From assembly GCA_934437985.1 (NCBI GenBank), contig CAKSBI010000001.1:133579-197578 (forward strand): a stretch of 64,000 nucleotides of DNA, in the 5' to 3' direction. The notes beneath the pieces are model-generated. The model made no database searches. It had not been told where the DNA came from and saw only the letters and a list, made by a program, of their open reading frames with translations. This document shows, piece by piece, positions 43,436-52,658 of this stretch; the first letter of the stretch is position 1; the number at the start of each line of letters is the position of its first letter. The position numbers and the translations under genes are program-made. Source of the DNA: an uncultured Lachnospiraceae bacterium. Lineage in GTDB: Bacteria; Bacillota; Clostridia; Lachnospirales; Lachnospiraceae.

Positions 43436-45409
43436 TTATTTTACAATGCATTTCTTCTTAAGCCCACCCTTTGCAAAAAGCTTTCTGTATACTTTAAGCT
43501 TCTTTGCAGGCACTTTTACCTTAACCTTTGCATTAATCCTGACAAATGCCTTCTTGGCAACTCTTGTAATGTCTGCAGACTTAACTACAATCTTTTTAAG
43601 TCTTGGCAGCTTCTTAAATGCATTCTTTTCAATTGCAGTTACCTTATATGACTTCCCGGCTATTTTTACAGAAGCAGGTATGACTACTCTTGTTGCTATT
43701 GCAGAGCTTGTCACATTCTTCCTGACAATACCGGTAACGCTTACGGTAAGCTTATCAGTTGATGTGACCTTATATATGACTCCTCCCCTGCTGCATGTAT
43801 AACCTCTGGCAATACTGTCCGCTGCAGATGCATCAGCTGCCGGCTGTGGCGCAGGTGCTGCCGATGGTGCCGGTGTTACTGATGGTGCCGGTGTACTGCT
43901 TACTACTGGTCCGAGCTTCTTAATTGCAGCGTCAATGTCTGATGCAGCTTTTACAGCTTCTGCTTCCGTACCATTGGCTGCCAGTACTTTTTCACCAGCC
44001 TCAATTGCACTCTTAAGCGCAGCAGCTTCGGCTGCTTTGTCACTTCCATACAGATTAGTATCAACAGCCTTTCCGGCCTTAATCTTATCTGCAAGCTCCT
44101 TAAGGTATGCCGGAAGCTCCTCAAACCGTGCAGTTACGTTAAGGTTTCCTGCCCTCATAATGAATGAATCATTATCAAGCTCAATCTCTTCTCCTGCCTC
44201 GTCAGTTACCTTAAATGATCCTGGCACAAAACGGTATCCATCATCAGGAACTGCCGTAAGTGTTACCTTCTGTCCGCCATAAAGCTGCTCACCACACTGC
44301 CTGATCTTACCATGGGCGGTCGAAGCATCTGCCGTCAATGTATAAGGTGTACAAAAATACTTGACAACTGCATCTGACCATCTCTTTCCATGTTCAATAA
44401 GTCCTTTTTCGCTCATATGAAGATGGTCGATGCTGCTTCTGTAATCATCAAGCATATCATCAGTAGTTGGTCCGACAAATATATTATAGTTATTGGCAAG
44501 TGATGCCTGTGTCCCGGTAATCAATTCCATCTTTTCCTTGTTATTGTATCCGTTCCATGCATACGAAACCCTTGCTATGATCCAGTTAAGATCATATCCC
44601 ATATCTTCTCTTGTTTTATTGATCAGCTTCTCGTAATCCGCTTTGTACTGAGCCATATCAGTTCCCTCATCAGCCTCGCCCTGATGGATAAGGAAAGCCC
44701 TGCAGCCATATGGCTTAACTGCCTCTATAGCTTCTTTGATAGTATTATAATATGTATCACCAAGCTCACTTATCTTAGTATTACCGCGGCCTGTACATAC
44801 AAATCCTACAGGCAGTCCGGTCTCTTCCGAAAGCTTATCACCCATAGCCGGCCATGGTGAACCTCCTGTTCCCGCATAACCGCTGTTATTAGGCTGTACA
44901 TCCTCACAATGCACCCACTCTCCTGTCTTTGCATTAAGTGATGATACAGTATCATTATCCGCACTCATCTTTACCTCTGCAAAGTTAGCTGAATTAGACT
45001 GCCCTCCGGTAATGAATACCTCTCCTACCCCGATTCTTTCAACATCACCGGTTCCTATGGAAGCCCCGCCTGCATCAAACGCCTCAAATTCAACGTTATA
45101 CCATCCGCCTGCCGTAATATCAGGAAGCACCCCGGTAAATACATCTCCATCCGACACTGCAAGCTCTGTCCACCCGCACAGTGCCCTGTCACCACTAACT
45201 ACCCTTGCCTTAATCTTTGCGGCACCATTACACTCCGCTTTAACATTCATGTCAGCCGTATTATCATAATCCCTCTGATACACTGCACGTTCTGCAGGAA
45301 CGATTACATTAATATCTGCGGCAGATACATCTGCTGATGCAAGCCATGCTCCGGCACATACAACGAGCGAAGATACAAAGCCCTTAATTAACCTGTCCTG
45401 AAACCTCAT
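43436..45409 (-). CDS. Secreted SGNH/CE6-like carbohydrate esterase with cell-surface repeats
   Basis: 657 residues from the ATG at 45409 (AAAAGGGG upstream). Signal peptide about 1-30 ending ASADVSA-A. Beta-sandwich region to about 125, then the esterase: FITGGQSNSANF (catalytic Ser in GQSN), HQGEAD (block III), and DHLHMSEKG with the catalytic Asp-His. This matches acetylxylan/sialate-type esterases (CE6-like). A FIVAR-like helical region near 450-510, a Pro/Ala linker with TPAPSVTPAPS, and a Lys-rich BspA-type leucine-rich region at the C-terminus follow. Probably removes acetyl groups from plant or host glycans at the surface. Confidence 0.85.
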   Translation of the reverse strand: MRFQDRLIKGFVSSLVVCAGAWLASADVSAADINVIVPAERAVYQRDYDNTADMNVKAECNGAAKIKARVVSGDRALCGWTELAVSDGDVFTGVLPDITAGGWYNVEFEAFDAGGASIGTGDVERIGVGEVFITGGQSNSANFAEVKMSADNDTVSSLNAKTGEWVHCEDVQPNNSGYAGTGGSPWPAMGDKLSEETGLPVGFVCTGRGNTKISELGDTYYNTIKEAIEAVKPYGCRAFLIHQGEADEGTDMAQYKADYEKLINKTREDMGYDLNWIIARVSYAWNGYNNKEKMELITGTQASLANNYNIFVGPTTDDMLDDYRSSIDHLHMSEKGLIEHGKRWSDAVVKYFCTPYTLTADASTAHGKIRQCGEQLYGGQKVTLTAVPDDGYRFVPGSFKVTDEAGEEIELDNDSFIMRAGNLNVTARFEELPAYLKELADKIKAGKAVDTNLYGSDKAAEAAALKSAIEAGEKVLAANGTEAEAVKAASDIDAAIKKLGPVVSSTPAPSVTPAPSAAPAPQPAADASAADSIARGYTCSRGGVIYKVTSTDKLTVSVTGIVRKNVTSSAIATRVVIPASVKIAGKSYKVTAIEKNAFKKLPRLKKIVVKSADITRVAKKAFVRINAKVKVKVPAKKLKVYRKLFAKGGLKKKCIVK

Positions 45410-45461
45410 TTTACAACCCCTTTTCATAAAATTATTGTTATGTATAAAACTACATAATCAC

Positions 45462-45490
45462 ATTATAATATAATACTGACCAATTAACAA
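45462..45490 (-). promoter_or_regulatory. Promoter of the esterase gene
   Basis: Minus strand: TTGTTA (45485-45490), 17-nt spacer, TATAAT (45462-45467). Confidence 0.65.
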
Positions 45491-45500
45491 GAATAATACG

Positions 45501-45529
45501 TTGACCATATTAATAATAAACCGTATACT
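45501..45529 (+). promoter_or_regulatory. Promoter of tmcAL
   Basis: TTGACC (45501-45506), 17-nt spacer, TATACT (45524-45529). Divergent from the esterase promoter, 10 bp between the -35 boxes. Confidence 0.7.
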
Positions 45530-45586
45530 GTTACCGGGAATATAACTGTATATTAACCATTTTATGATAAAAGGAGAGGAACACTG

Positions 45587-46789
45587 TTGAAGGTAACCGG
45601 AATTATTTGTGAATATAATCCATTCCATAACGGACACAGATACCATATTGAAGAGACAGGGAAGCTTACCTGCCCGGACTATATCATTGGTGTAATGAGT
45701 GGTAATTTTACCCAGCGCGGCATCCCTGCAATTGTTGACAAATATTCCCGGACACGCATGGCACTCCTGGGCGGCTGTGACGTCATAATAGAGCTTCCTG
45801 TCAGATATGCAACCTCCAGCGCCGAAGGCTTTGCATGTGCCGCAGTAAGCTTACTTGAAGCTACAGGGGTATGCGACAGCATATGCTTCGGAAGTGAGCA
45901 CGGTGACCTCAAACCATTAAATACAGTTGCCGGTATCTTACGTGACGAACCCATGGAATATTCAAAGCATCTGGCTACATACCTGAGAAAAGGAGAATCC
46001 TACCCACGGGCACGTGAACTTGCCCTCACAGATTATTGCGGACATGATATTGAGGTTTCATTTGAGCCAAATAATATTCTTGCAATCGAATATCTCAAAG
46101 CATGCACCGGAACAGGTATTACACCTTATACAATAAAACGGACAGACAACGGCTATCATTCTGATACCTCATCAGAAGATATGTTATCAGCCGAAGCAAT
46201 CCGTAACAATATATTTGCCGGTTCGGACATAACTGCGGTATCTGATTTCATTCCCGATTATACAGCAAAACTGCTGAATGAGACTGTAAACCCTGAACAG
46301 TTTAGCAGTGTTTTGTATTATTCATTATTGAATAATCTGAACTGCCTTGAACAATATCTTGATATATCCGGTGATCTCGCTGACAGAATACGCAACAATA
46401 TCAATAGTTTTACCGGATTTAATTCATTTATAGAACTGATAAAGACAAAAAATCTGACTTATACAAGAGTTACACGTGCCCTTATCCACTGTCTTCTCGG
46501 GATAACCGGGACGGCCGGCAATACAGAAAAATACCCTGTACCATATATAAGAATACTTGGATTCCGCCGTAACTCTTCCGACCTTATGAAGGCAATACAA
46601 AAAAATGCTTCCGTTCCTGTCATAACAAGGCCTGCACGCCCACAGATGCTTAGCAGTACCGGTATGGGGCTTCTCGCTGAAGACATAAAAGCAGCCGAAT
46701 TATATAATCATATCAGATATCTTGGCAGGGCAGTGGCTTCACAGAGATTACAGAAAAATGAATACACACATGGCATCATAATATTATAA
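45587..46789 (+). CDS. tmcAL: tRNA(Met) cytidine acetate ligase
   Basis: 400 residues from a TTG at 45587 with AAAGGAGAGG upstream. Nucleotidyltransferase fold: GIICEYNPFHNGHRYHI (HxGH-like), VMSGNFTQRGIPA, then a C-terminal tRNA-binding half (SRNSSDLMKAIQK-like RRNSSDLMKAI). TmcAL/YlbM acetylates the wobble cytidine of elongator tRNA-Met using acetate and ATP. ylbJ follows, a common order in Firmicutes. Confidence 0.95.
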   Translation: MKVTGIICEYNPFHNGHRYHIEETGKLTCPDYIIGVMSGNFTQRGIPAIVDKYSRTRMALLGGCDVIIELPVRYATSSAEGFACAAVSLLEATGVCDSICFGSEHGDLKPLNTVAGILRDEPMEYSKHLATYLRKGESYPRARELALTDYCGHDIEVSFEPNNILAIEYLKACTGTGITPYTIKRTDNGYHSDTSSEDMLSAEAIRNNIFAGSDITAVSDFIPDYTAKLLNETVNPEQFSSVLYYSLLNNLNCLEQYLDISGDLADRIRNNINSFTGFNSFIELIKTKNLTYTRVTRALIHCLLGITGTAGNTEKYPVPYIRILGFRRNSSDLMKAIQKNASVPVITRPARPQMLSSTGMGLLAEDIKAAELYNHIRYLGRAVASQRLQKNEYTHGIIIL

Positions 46790-46835
46790 ATCATGCATAT
46801 ATTTGTTTTAAATACAGTCAGGATACTTTAACATT

Positions 46836-47789
46836 GTGAAATGTCCCGAAATTAATAATCGTCAAAAAAAAGACTTTTATAGTACCACACATATATTCAC
46901 TATTGCATTACTCGCATTGCTGATACTCATATTAATGCCTGAAACATGCCTTGAAGGGGCCCGCAGGGGCTTAATACTGTGGTATAATACACTATTACCA
47001 ACACTGTTTCCATTTTTCCTGATAACAAGGTTAATAATTGAGCTGGACTTATGTCCAAAAGTGCTAAGGCCATATTATCCTGTATTCGTCGGTCTTCTGG
47101 CAGGATATCCTGCAGGTGCCCTGACATGCAGCGAAATGAGTAAACGTGGTCTTTTAAGCCGTTCTAAGGCCCAGTGCCTTCTTATTGCATGCAACAACGC
47201 AAGCCCCGCTTTCCTTATCAATTACGTAAACTGCTGCTGTCTTGACCTGACCGGGCATAGATTCATTATATGGATGAGCGTTATATCATCTTCCTTTATT
47301 ATTGCTATATTTTACCGTATGTTATTCTGCAATACTGATAATACAGAATATACGCCCACTGCTTCGCCGGTATCCTCTACGCCTGATGATGTTCCCCTGT
47401 CATCTGTAGTAGAAGCAGTTATGATGCACTCATTTGAGATACTGGTTATGATAGGTGGATATGTAATCATCTTCTCAATACTCGCAGCCATACTAATGGT
47501 CTTTCCTGTATCGGGATTATGCGCAGCTGTCCTTTCAGGAATACTGGAGGTTACAACAGGCTGCGGCCTCATTGCCGGGCTCACTCCGGATATCCCATTA
47601 TATATTAAAAGCGCTGCCGCTGCAGCGCTCTGTGGTTTCGGTGGATTATCAGCCATATTACAGACTAACAGTGCAATACGTGCTTCAAAATTATCCATCA
47701 AAAAATATATATTGCATAAATCAATATGCGGAATCCTAAGCGGAATAATATGCGTAATAATACTATCTGTTATTCATCATCACCCATAA
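46836..47789 (+). CDS. ylbJ: YlbJ-like sporulation membrane protein
   Basis: 317 residues from a GTG at 46836; the only nearby site is a distant AGGAT. About eight hydrophobic helices with two nucleoside-recognition (Gate) repeats: LWYNTLLPTLFPFFLITRLI, GYPAGALTCSEMSKRGLLS and the mirror-like GFGGLSAILQTNSAI. YlbJ is needed for spore cortex formation in Bacillus. Presence hints at spore-forming ancestry, not proof of sporulation. Its 3' end overlaps the facing coiled-coil gene by 20 bp. Confidence 0.85.
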   Translation: MKCPEINNRQKKDFYSTTHIFTIALLALLILILMPETCLEGARRGLILWYNTLLPTLFPFFLITRLIIELDLCPKVLRPYYPVFVGLLAGYPAGALTCSEMSKRGLLSRSKAQCLLIACNNASPAFLINYVNCCCLDLTGHRFIIWMSVISSSFIIAIFYRMLFCNTDNTEYTPTASPVSSTPDDVPLSSVVEAVMMHSFEILVMIGGYVIIFSILAAILMVFPVSGLCAAVLSGILEVTTGCGLIAGLTPDIPLYIKSAAAAALCGFGGLSAILQTNSAIRASKLSIKKYILHKSICGILSGIICVIILSVIHHHP

Positions 47790-48429
47790 GTCCATCAAGG
47801 TCAGTTTCAGGAATATCAGTCTGTACTGCCGGCTCTGCTGCCTCCGGTACCGTATCTGCGGCAGCGTTACCCACAACCTCCTTAGGCATGTCCTTCTCAA
47901 GTTCCCTCTTATTCTCCGCTATTACCTCAAGATCCTCCTTGAGTGCGTCAAATACAAGATCATATCTTGCTTTTGTATTCTTATATGCGTTCTGGATAAT
48001 CCCTTCTGCATTAGTCAGCAGATCATTGGTATACGTAATCGCACCAACCCTTATCTGCTCCGCAGCATTATTAGCCTCTGAAATAATCCTGTCACCCTCA
48101 CTGACTGCCTCATCAACAATCTGCTGTGCCCTTGCATTGGCCTGATGTACCATCTCGCTGTCATCAACTATCGCAGAAGCCTTATTGTTCGCCTGGTCTA
48201 TGATAACAGCAGCCTTCTTCTGTGCATCCTCAAGAATGGCATTGCGGTTATTAATAATCTTCTGGCACTTCTTAATCTCCTCCGGAGTTGTTATCCTGAG
48301 TTCATCAAGCATATCATATAACACATCTCTATGTATAGTGACCTTATTCGGGTTGGTAAACGAAGGTTTACTATTCTCCACAAAATCAAATATATCCTCT
48401 ATTAACTGTTCAATCTTACTAGCGCCCAT
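47770..48429 (-). CDS. Coiled-coil DivIVA/F0F1-b-like protein
   Basis: 219 residues. After a folded N-terminus (KIEQLIEDIFDFVENSKPS...), a long helical region (about 60-180) rich in Ala, Gln, Lys and Glu with heptad-like spacing (EDAQKKAAVIIDQANNKASAIV) resembles the coiled coils of DivIVA and ATP synthase b subunits. The last 30 residues are acidic and disordered (VQTDIPETDLDGLMGDDE). Conserved in Lachnospiraceae next to rsmD as far as I recall; function not established, perhaps cell-envelope scaffold. AAGGTGG before the ATG. Confidence 0.65.
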   Translation of the reverse strand: MGASKIEQLIEDIFDFVENSKPSFTNPNKVTIHRDVLYDMLDELRITTPEEIKKCQKIINNRNAILEDAQKKAAVIIDQANNKASAIVDDSEMVHQANARAQQIVDEAVSEGDRIISEANNAAEQIRVGAITYTNDLLTNAEGIIQNAYKNTKARYDLVFDALKEDLEVIAENKRELEKDMPKEVVGNAAADTVPEAAEPAVQTDIPETDLDGLMGDDE

Positions 48430-48496
48430 TGCATATCCACCTTCCTGATAATATCTGTTACGATCGGCTGTTCCATATTACATATCAAAACAGGAA

Positions 48497-49057
48497 TCAT
48501 TCTTCATTATACGTCAAAAAAATGTGCTGATTAGTCTTATATCTCTTAATTCTGGCAATACTGAACCCATACATATTAAAATCCTCAGGATCGGTTCTTA
48601 AGGAAGATTCCACAATTACCATCGAATCCCCATCAATTATTCCCGACCCGGCCAAAGCTTCTAAAGTCTGTAACTCTAATTCCTGCTCATAAGGCGGATC
48701 CATGAATACAATATCAAAGTACTTCCCTCTCTTTGACAAATTCCTTATTGCCTGCAGTGCATCCATAGGAAGGACTTCCGCATCCTCACTGAGTCTTGTA
48801 TGCTTAAGATTATATTCAATACATCTTAAAGACTCCTTACTCTTATCCACCATTACAACTTCTTCTGCACCTCGGCTCAAAGCCTCAATTCCTATACCGC
48901 CACTTCCGCTATATAAGTCAAGAAACGACGAACCCGCTATATAATTCTGCAATATATTGAATAAAGTCTCTTTTATCCTGTCCGTTGTCGGGCGGACACT
49001 ATTACCCTCCGGGGCAATAAGCGACATTCTCCTAACCTTACCAGCTATAACTCTCAT
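48497..49057 (-). CDS. rsmD: 16S rRNA (guanine(966)-N2)-methyltransferase
   Basis: 186 residues from the ATG at 49057 (an ATG three codons upstream, at 49066, is closer to AAAGGA and cannot be excluded). Begins MRVIAGKVRRMSL, the RsmD start; RPTTDRIKETLFNIL, SAM-binding FLDLYSGSGGIGIEALSRGA, and the NPPY-type FDIVFMDPPYEQ catalytic motif. Methylates G966 in small subunits. Full length. Confidence 0.95.
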   Translation of the reverse strand: MRVIAGKVRRMSLIAPEGNSVRPTTDRIKETLFNILQNYIAGSSFLDLYSGSGGIGIEALSRGAEEVVMVDKSKESLRCIEYNLKHTRLSEDAEVLPMDALQAIRNLSKRGKYFDIVFMDPPYEQELELQTLEALAGSGIIDGDSMVIVESSLRTDPEDFNMYGFSIARIKRYKTNQHIFLTYNEE

Positions 49058-49135
49058 CTGACACATATCATCCTTTTCAAAACATAATACAATAGTAGTA
49101 TAATTGTTTATAATAAAAATATCAAGCTATAATAT

Positions 49136-49196
49136 GCAAAAATCTGAGCAATAACCACCAAAGCACATACTATGCTTTAGTAATTATTGTTCAGAT
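49136..49196 (-). terminator. Terminator of the nrdD-nrdG-dut operon
   Basis: 13-bp outer stem ATCTGAGCAATAA (49142-49154) / TTATTGTTCAGAT (49184-49196), inner AAAGCA/TGCTTT; T-run on the minus strand at 49137-49141. Confidence 0.8.
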
Positions 49197-49252
49197 AATG
49201 TGGGAAAGAACCAAAAATATGTATATTGCCCATACAGGCAGACGTTACTTAT

Positions 49253-49699
49253 TTATTTGCTTCCGGTAGACCCAAAGCCCCCATCACCGCGGACTGTATC
49301 TGACAGCTCCGGACGCTCCTCATACTCACCATATATATAAGGTGCAATAACAAGCTGTGCAACACGCTCGCCGGGCTCAATATCAACAGGCTCATCCGAA
49401 TGGTTATGTATCGCTACCATGATCTCACCCCTGTAATCTGCATCTATAACACCGACTTTATTAGCAGGCGCAAGCCCCTTCTTACAGGCAAGACCGCTTC
49501 TTGCATACACAAGCCCAACCGTATATTCCGGAAGCTCTATGGCAATACCGGTATGGATAAATTCCGTATTGCCCGGATTAACAGTTAACGCACTATCAAG
49601 GCATGCATACAGATCAGCCCCTGCTGCATGCTCTGTTCCATAAGATGGGGTCACTGCCCTGCCATCAAGCTTTTTAAAAAACACCTTACATCTGTTCAT
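49253..49699 (-). CDS. dut: dUTP diphosphatase
   Basis: 148 residues, trimeric dUTPase. Motifs: AAGADLYA (1), RSGLACKKG (2), GVIDADYRGEIMV with the catalytic Asp (3), GERVAQLVI (4), RGDGGFGSTG (5). Hydrolyses dUTP to dUMP, keeping uracil out of DNA. Third gene after nrdD-nrdG, so nucleotide supply and quality control share control. Confidence 0.97.
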   Translation of the reverse strand: MNRCKVFFKKLDGRAVTPSYGTEHAAGADLYACLDSALTVNPGNTEFIHTGIAIELPEYTVGLVYARSGLACKKGLAPANKVGVIDADYRGEIMVAIHNHSDEPVDIEPGERVAQLVIAPYIYGEYEERPELSDTVRGDGGFGSTGSK

Positions 49700-49742
49700 T
49701 TTCCATTCATCCTTCCAGGTAAAATTGTAATATCCCCATCAA

Positions 49743-50291
49743 TTATGCCGGCGGGGTCCACAGCTTTACTTCACCGGACTCAAGTGACTCCGGCACAAGT
49801 ATCGTCCTCTGGTTAGAAGAGCCTTTAAATATCAGCTTCAGGTTCTTCTCTTCCTCATGGAATTCTCCATCTACAAGAACATCTATATAGGATAACATCT
49901 CCGGTGTTTCAGGCCATTCCTTACACATCCTGTCCAATATATCGGACTCAAATGTATACCCGCTGAATGCCCATACATCTCTGTGGTGCACGTCATGCTT
50001 CTCCCTCGGGTACTTTTCCCTGAATCTCCTAAGCAGGGGAAGTATTCCCTGCTGGTTACCATGTTCAAACGGCTCCCCACCAAGAAGGGTAAGTCCCGAA
50101 CAGTACCCGGGTTCAAGATATCCCATAATCTCATCAATTGTATCCTCCGTAAATGGCCTGCCATATTGAAAATCCCATGTCTCCTTATTAAAGCAGCCTT
50201 TACAATGATGCGTACACCCGCTTACAAACAATGTCACCCTTATACCTGTTCCGTTTGCAATATCATACTTTTTGATATCTGCATAATTCAT
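49743..50291 (-). CDS. nrdG: Anaerobic ribonucleotide reductase activating protein
   Basis: 182 residues, radical-SAM. CTHHCKGCF supplies the CxxxCxxC cluster ligands, with TLLGGEPFEHGNQ next. NrdG uses SAM to place the glycyl radical on NrdD, in the cytoplasm, only without oxygen. Follows nrdD by 19 nt. Confidence 0.97.
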   Translation of the reverse strand: MNYADIKKYDIANGTGIRVTLFVSGCTHHCKGCFNKETWDFQYGRPFTEDTIDEIMGYLEPGYCSGLTLLGGEPFEHGNQQGILPLLRRFREKYPREKHDVHHRDVWAFSGYTFESDILDRMCKEWPETPEMLSYIDVLVDGEFHEEEKNLKLIFKGSSNQRTILVPESLESGEVKLWTPPA

Positions 50292-50310
50292 ATATTTTCA
50301 CTCTTCTCTG

Positions 50311-52437
50311 TCAGATATGAAGAACTCTTGCATTAATCTCCTTTGTCTTACCGACGTTCCAGAAATTCTCCCCAAGATATCCGCATGTTCTTCTTGTTAC
50401 ATTCATTTTGGAATGGTCTTTGTTACCGCACTGCGGGCATTCCCATTCCAGATTATCATTAATCTTAATCTCCCCATCATAGCCGCATTCATGGCAATAA
50501 TCAGACTTGGTATTGAACTCAGCATACTGGATATTATCATATATAAATGATACTATATCCTCAAGTGCCTTAAGGTTATGCATCATATTAGGAACTTCCA
50601 CATAAGAGATGGCTCCGCCGGAGGATATATTCTGGAACTGGCTCTCAAAGCTGAACTTCGAGAATACATCAATCTTTTCCCTTACGTCAACATGATATGA
50701 ATTAGTATAATAACCCTTATCAGTTACATCCTTAATCTCTCCAAACTGTTCCTTATCTATTCTTGCAAATCTGTAACATAAGCTTTCTGCAGGCGTGCCA
50801 TATAATGCAAATCCTATACCGGTCTCTTCCTTCCATGTATCTGTCGCATTCCTGAGACGCTTCATAAGCTTGACTGCGAACTCAGTTCCCTCAGGCTGTG
50901 TATGTGATACTCCGGTCATAAGCTTTGTAACCTCATAGAGACCGATGTAGCCAAGCGAAATTGATGAATAACCATCATGAAGAAGCTTATCAATCTTTTC
51001 GCCTTTTTTAAGCCTTGCAATAGCACCATACTGCCAGTGTATCGGACTGACATCCGATAATGTTCCCTCAAGTGCATTATGCCTGCACATAAGTGCCTCA
51101 AAGCAAAGCGAAAGTCTCTCTTCAAGCAGCTGCCAGAACTTCTCCATATTACCCTGTGCGATAATACCGATCTGTGGAAGATTAATGCTTACAACACCCT
51201 GGTTAAATCTTCCTTCAAACTTATAATTGCCATTCTCATCCTTCCACGGACTCAAAAAGCTTCTGCATCCCATACATGAGAATACATTTCCCTCACATGC
51301 CTCACGCATCTTCTTGGCAGAGATATAATCAGGATACATTCTCTTGGCAGAACATTTTACAGCCAGCTTTGTAATATAATCATACTTACCGCCCTTAAGG
51401 CAGTTATTCTCATCAAGTACATATATCAGCTTAGGAAAAGCCGGGGTAACATATACGCCCTTCTCATTCTTAATACCTTCAAGCCTCTGTCTTAATATCT
51501 CCTCAACGATCCTTGCATTCTCTTCAATATACTCATCACCATCTTCAAGATACATAAATAATGTAACAAATGGTGACTGTCCATTAGTAGTCATCAGAGT
51601 ATTGATCTGATACTGAATTGTCTGGACACCGGATCTTAACTCATCATTAAGTCTGTCATTAACAAGGTTCTCAATAATGTATGGATCCATCTTGTCACCA
51701 TACATCTCCTTATATCTGTCTTCATACTTTTTCCTGCTGATCCTGAGATACTTGCCCAGATGCCTTATATCTACAGACTGTCCGCCATACTGGCTGCTTG
51801 CGACAGCACTGATTATCTGTGTCATTACCGTACACGCAACCTGAAAGCTCTTAGGTGTCTCAATGTACTTACCATTCATAACAGTTCCATTTTCAAACAT
51901 ATCCTTAATATTGATGAGACAGCAGTTAAAAATTGTCTGTACAAAATAATCCATATCGTGAAAATGTATTGCACCTTTTTCATGTGCCTCCACAATATGC
52001 TCCGGAAGTAAAAGTCTCTTGGTAAGATCCTTGGAAACCTCCCCGGCAATAAGGTCCCTCTGTGTTGATGCAATATAAGCATTTTTATTAGAATTTTCTT
52101 CCATAACATCCTTGTTACTGTTCTGGATAAGGCTCATGATCGAATCATCAGTTGTATTAGCCTTTCTTACAAGCTCTCTTCTATATCTGTATATAATATA
52201 CGTCTTAGCCAGCGTGTACTTTCCCTCTGCCATGATCTTCTGCTCGATCATATCCTGGATATTCTCAACATGCATATTATCCCTGTGCAGCCCCTCGATA
52301 CTTGCAACAATACCTTCAATCTTTTCATCACTGAGCTTATCATATCTGTCAACTTCAGCATTAGCCTTTCTAATAGCCGTAAGAATCTTATTCCTGTCAT
52401 ACTCAACTATTCTTCCATCCCTTTTAATAACCTTCAT
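50311..52437 (-). CDS. nrdD: Anaerobic ribonucleoside-triphosphate reductase
   Basis: 708 residues from the ATG at 52437 (AAAGGA, spacing 9). N-terminal ATP-cone (VIKRDGRIVEYDRNKI), then a large catalytic barrel (FNCCLINIKDMFENG, GTPAESLCYRFARID), zinc site CHECGY and CPQCGN, and the glycyl-radical loop RRTCGYLGENFWNVGKTKEI at the end. Makes dNTPs anaerobically with formate as usual reductant for this class. The upstream region carries two NrdR boxes. Confidence 0.98.
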   Translation of the reverse strand: MKVIKRDGRIVEYDRNKILTAIRKANAEVDRYDKLSDEKIEGIVASIEGLHRDNMHVENIQDMIEQKIMAEGKYTLAKTYIIYRYRRELVRKANTTDDSIMSLIQNSNKDVMEENSNKNAYIASTQRDLIAGEVSKDLTKRLLLPEHIVEAHEKGAIHFHDMDYFVQTIFNCCLINIKDMFENGTVMNGKYIETPKSFQVACTVMTQIISAVASSQYGGQSVDIRHLGKYLRISRKKYEDRYKEMYGDKMDPYIIENLVNDRLNDELRSGVQTIQYQINTLMTTNGQSPFVTLFMYLEDGDEYIEENARIVEEILRQRLEGIKNEKGVYVTPAFPKLIYVLDENNCLKGGKYDYITKLAVKCSAKRMYPDYISAKKMREACEGNVFSCMGCRSFLSPWKDENGNYKFEGRFNQGVVSINLPQIGIIAQGNMEKFWQLLEERLSLCFEALMCRHNALEGTLSDVSPIHWQYGAIARLKKGEKIDKLLHDGYSSISLGYIGLYEVTKLMTGVSHTQPEGTEFAVKLMKRLRNATDTWKEETGIGFALYGTPAESLCYRFARIDKEQFGEIKDVTDKGYYTNSYHVDVREKIDVFSKFSFESQFQNISSGGAISYVEVPNMMHNLKALEDIVSFIYDNIQYAEFNTKSDYCHECGYDGEIKINDNLEWECPQCGNKDHSKMNVTRRTCGYLGENFWNVGKTKEINARVLHI

Positions 52438-52500
52438 TGCACACACATTCCTTTCATATCAGATCACATTCACAAAATACCCCAAAACGCTACGTTCCCA

Positions 52501-52529
52501 ATTATAGCACTACCATTTTGATTTGTCCA
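52501..52529 (-). promoter_or_regulatory. Promoter of the nrdD operon
   Basis: Minus strand: TGGACA (52524-52529), 17-nt spacer, TATAAT (52501-52506). The -35 box lies within the downstream NrdR-like box. Confidence 0.75.
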
Positions 52530-52541
52530 TATATATTGTTG
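52526..52541 (-). promoter_or_regulatory. Second, weaker NrdR-like box
   Basis: TCCATATATATTGTTG on the plus strand; 11 of 16 positions fit ACACWATATATWGTGT. Centre 32 bp from the strong box. Overlaps the -35 region. Confidence 0.5.
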
Positions 52542-52553
52542 TTAATAAAAAAT

Positions 52554-52577
52554 GCGTACACAATATATTGTGTACGC
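52554..52577. promoter_or_regulatory. Perfect NrdR box inside a 24-bp palindrome
   Basis: ACACAATATATTGTGT (52558-52573) matches the NrdR consensus at all 16 positions, flanked by GCGT/ACGC so the palindrome runs 52554-52577. NrdR represses nrd genes when dATP/ATP is high. On the minus strand a T-run follows, so the same DNA may also end the upstream sigma-like transcript. Confidence 0.85.
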
Positions 52578-52658
52578 TGCAACCCTATATATTTCTAAGC
52601 ACCACATTTGTAGTCCGTTTTTTTTCTATAGTATAGTTTATAATATTTTTATAATTAT

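Noticed and set aside
52554..52577. Plain terminator reading of the hairpin before nrdD
   Set aside because: It exactly matches the NrdR consensus and has a second box at the known spacing; termination may be a side role, not the main one.
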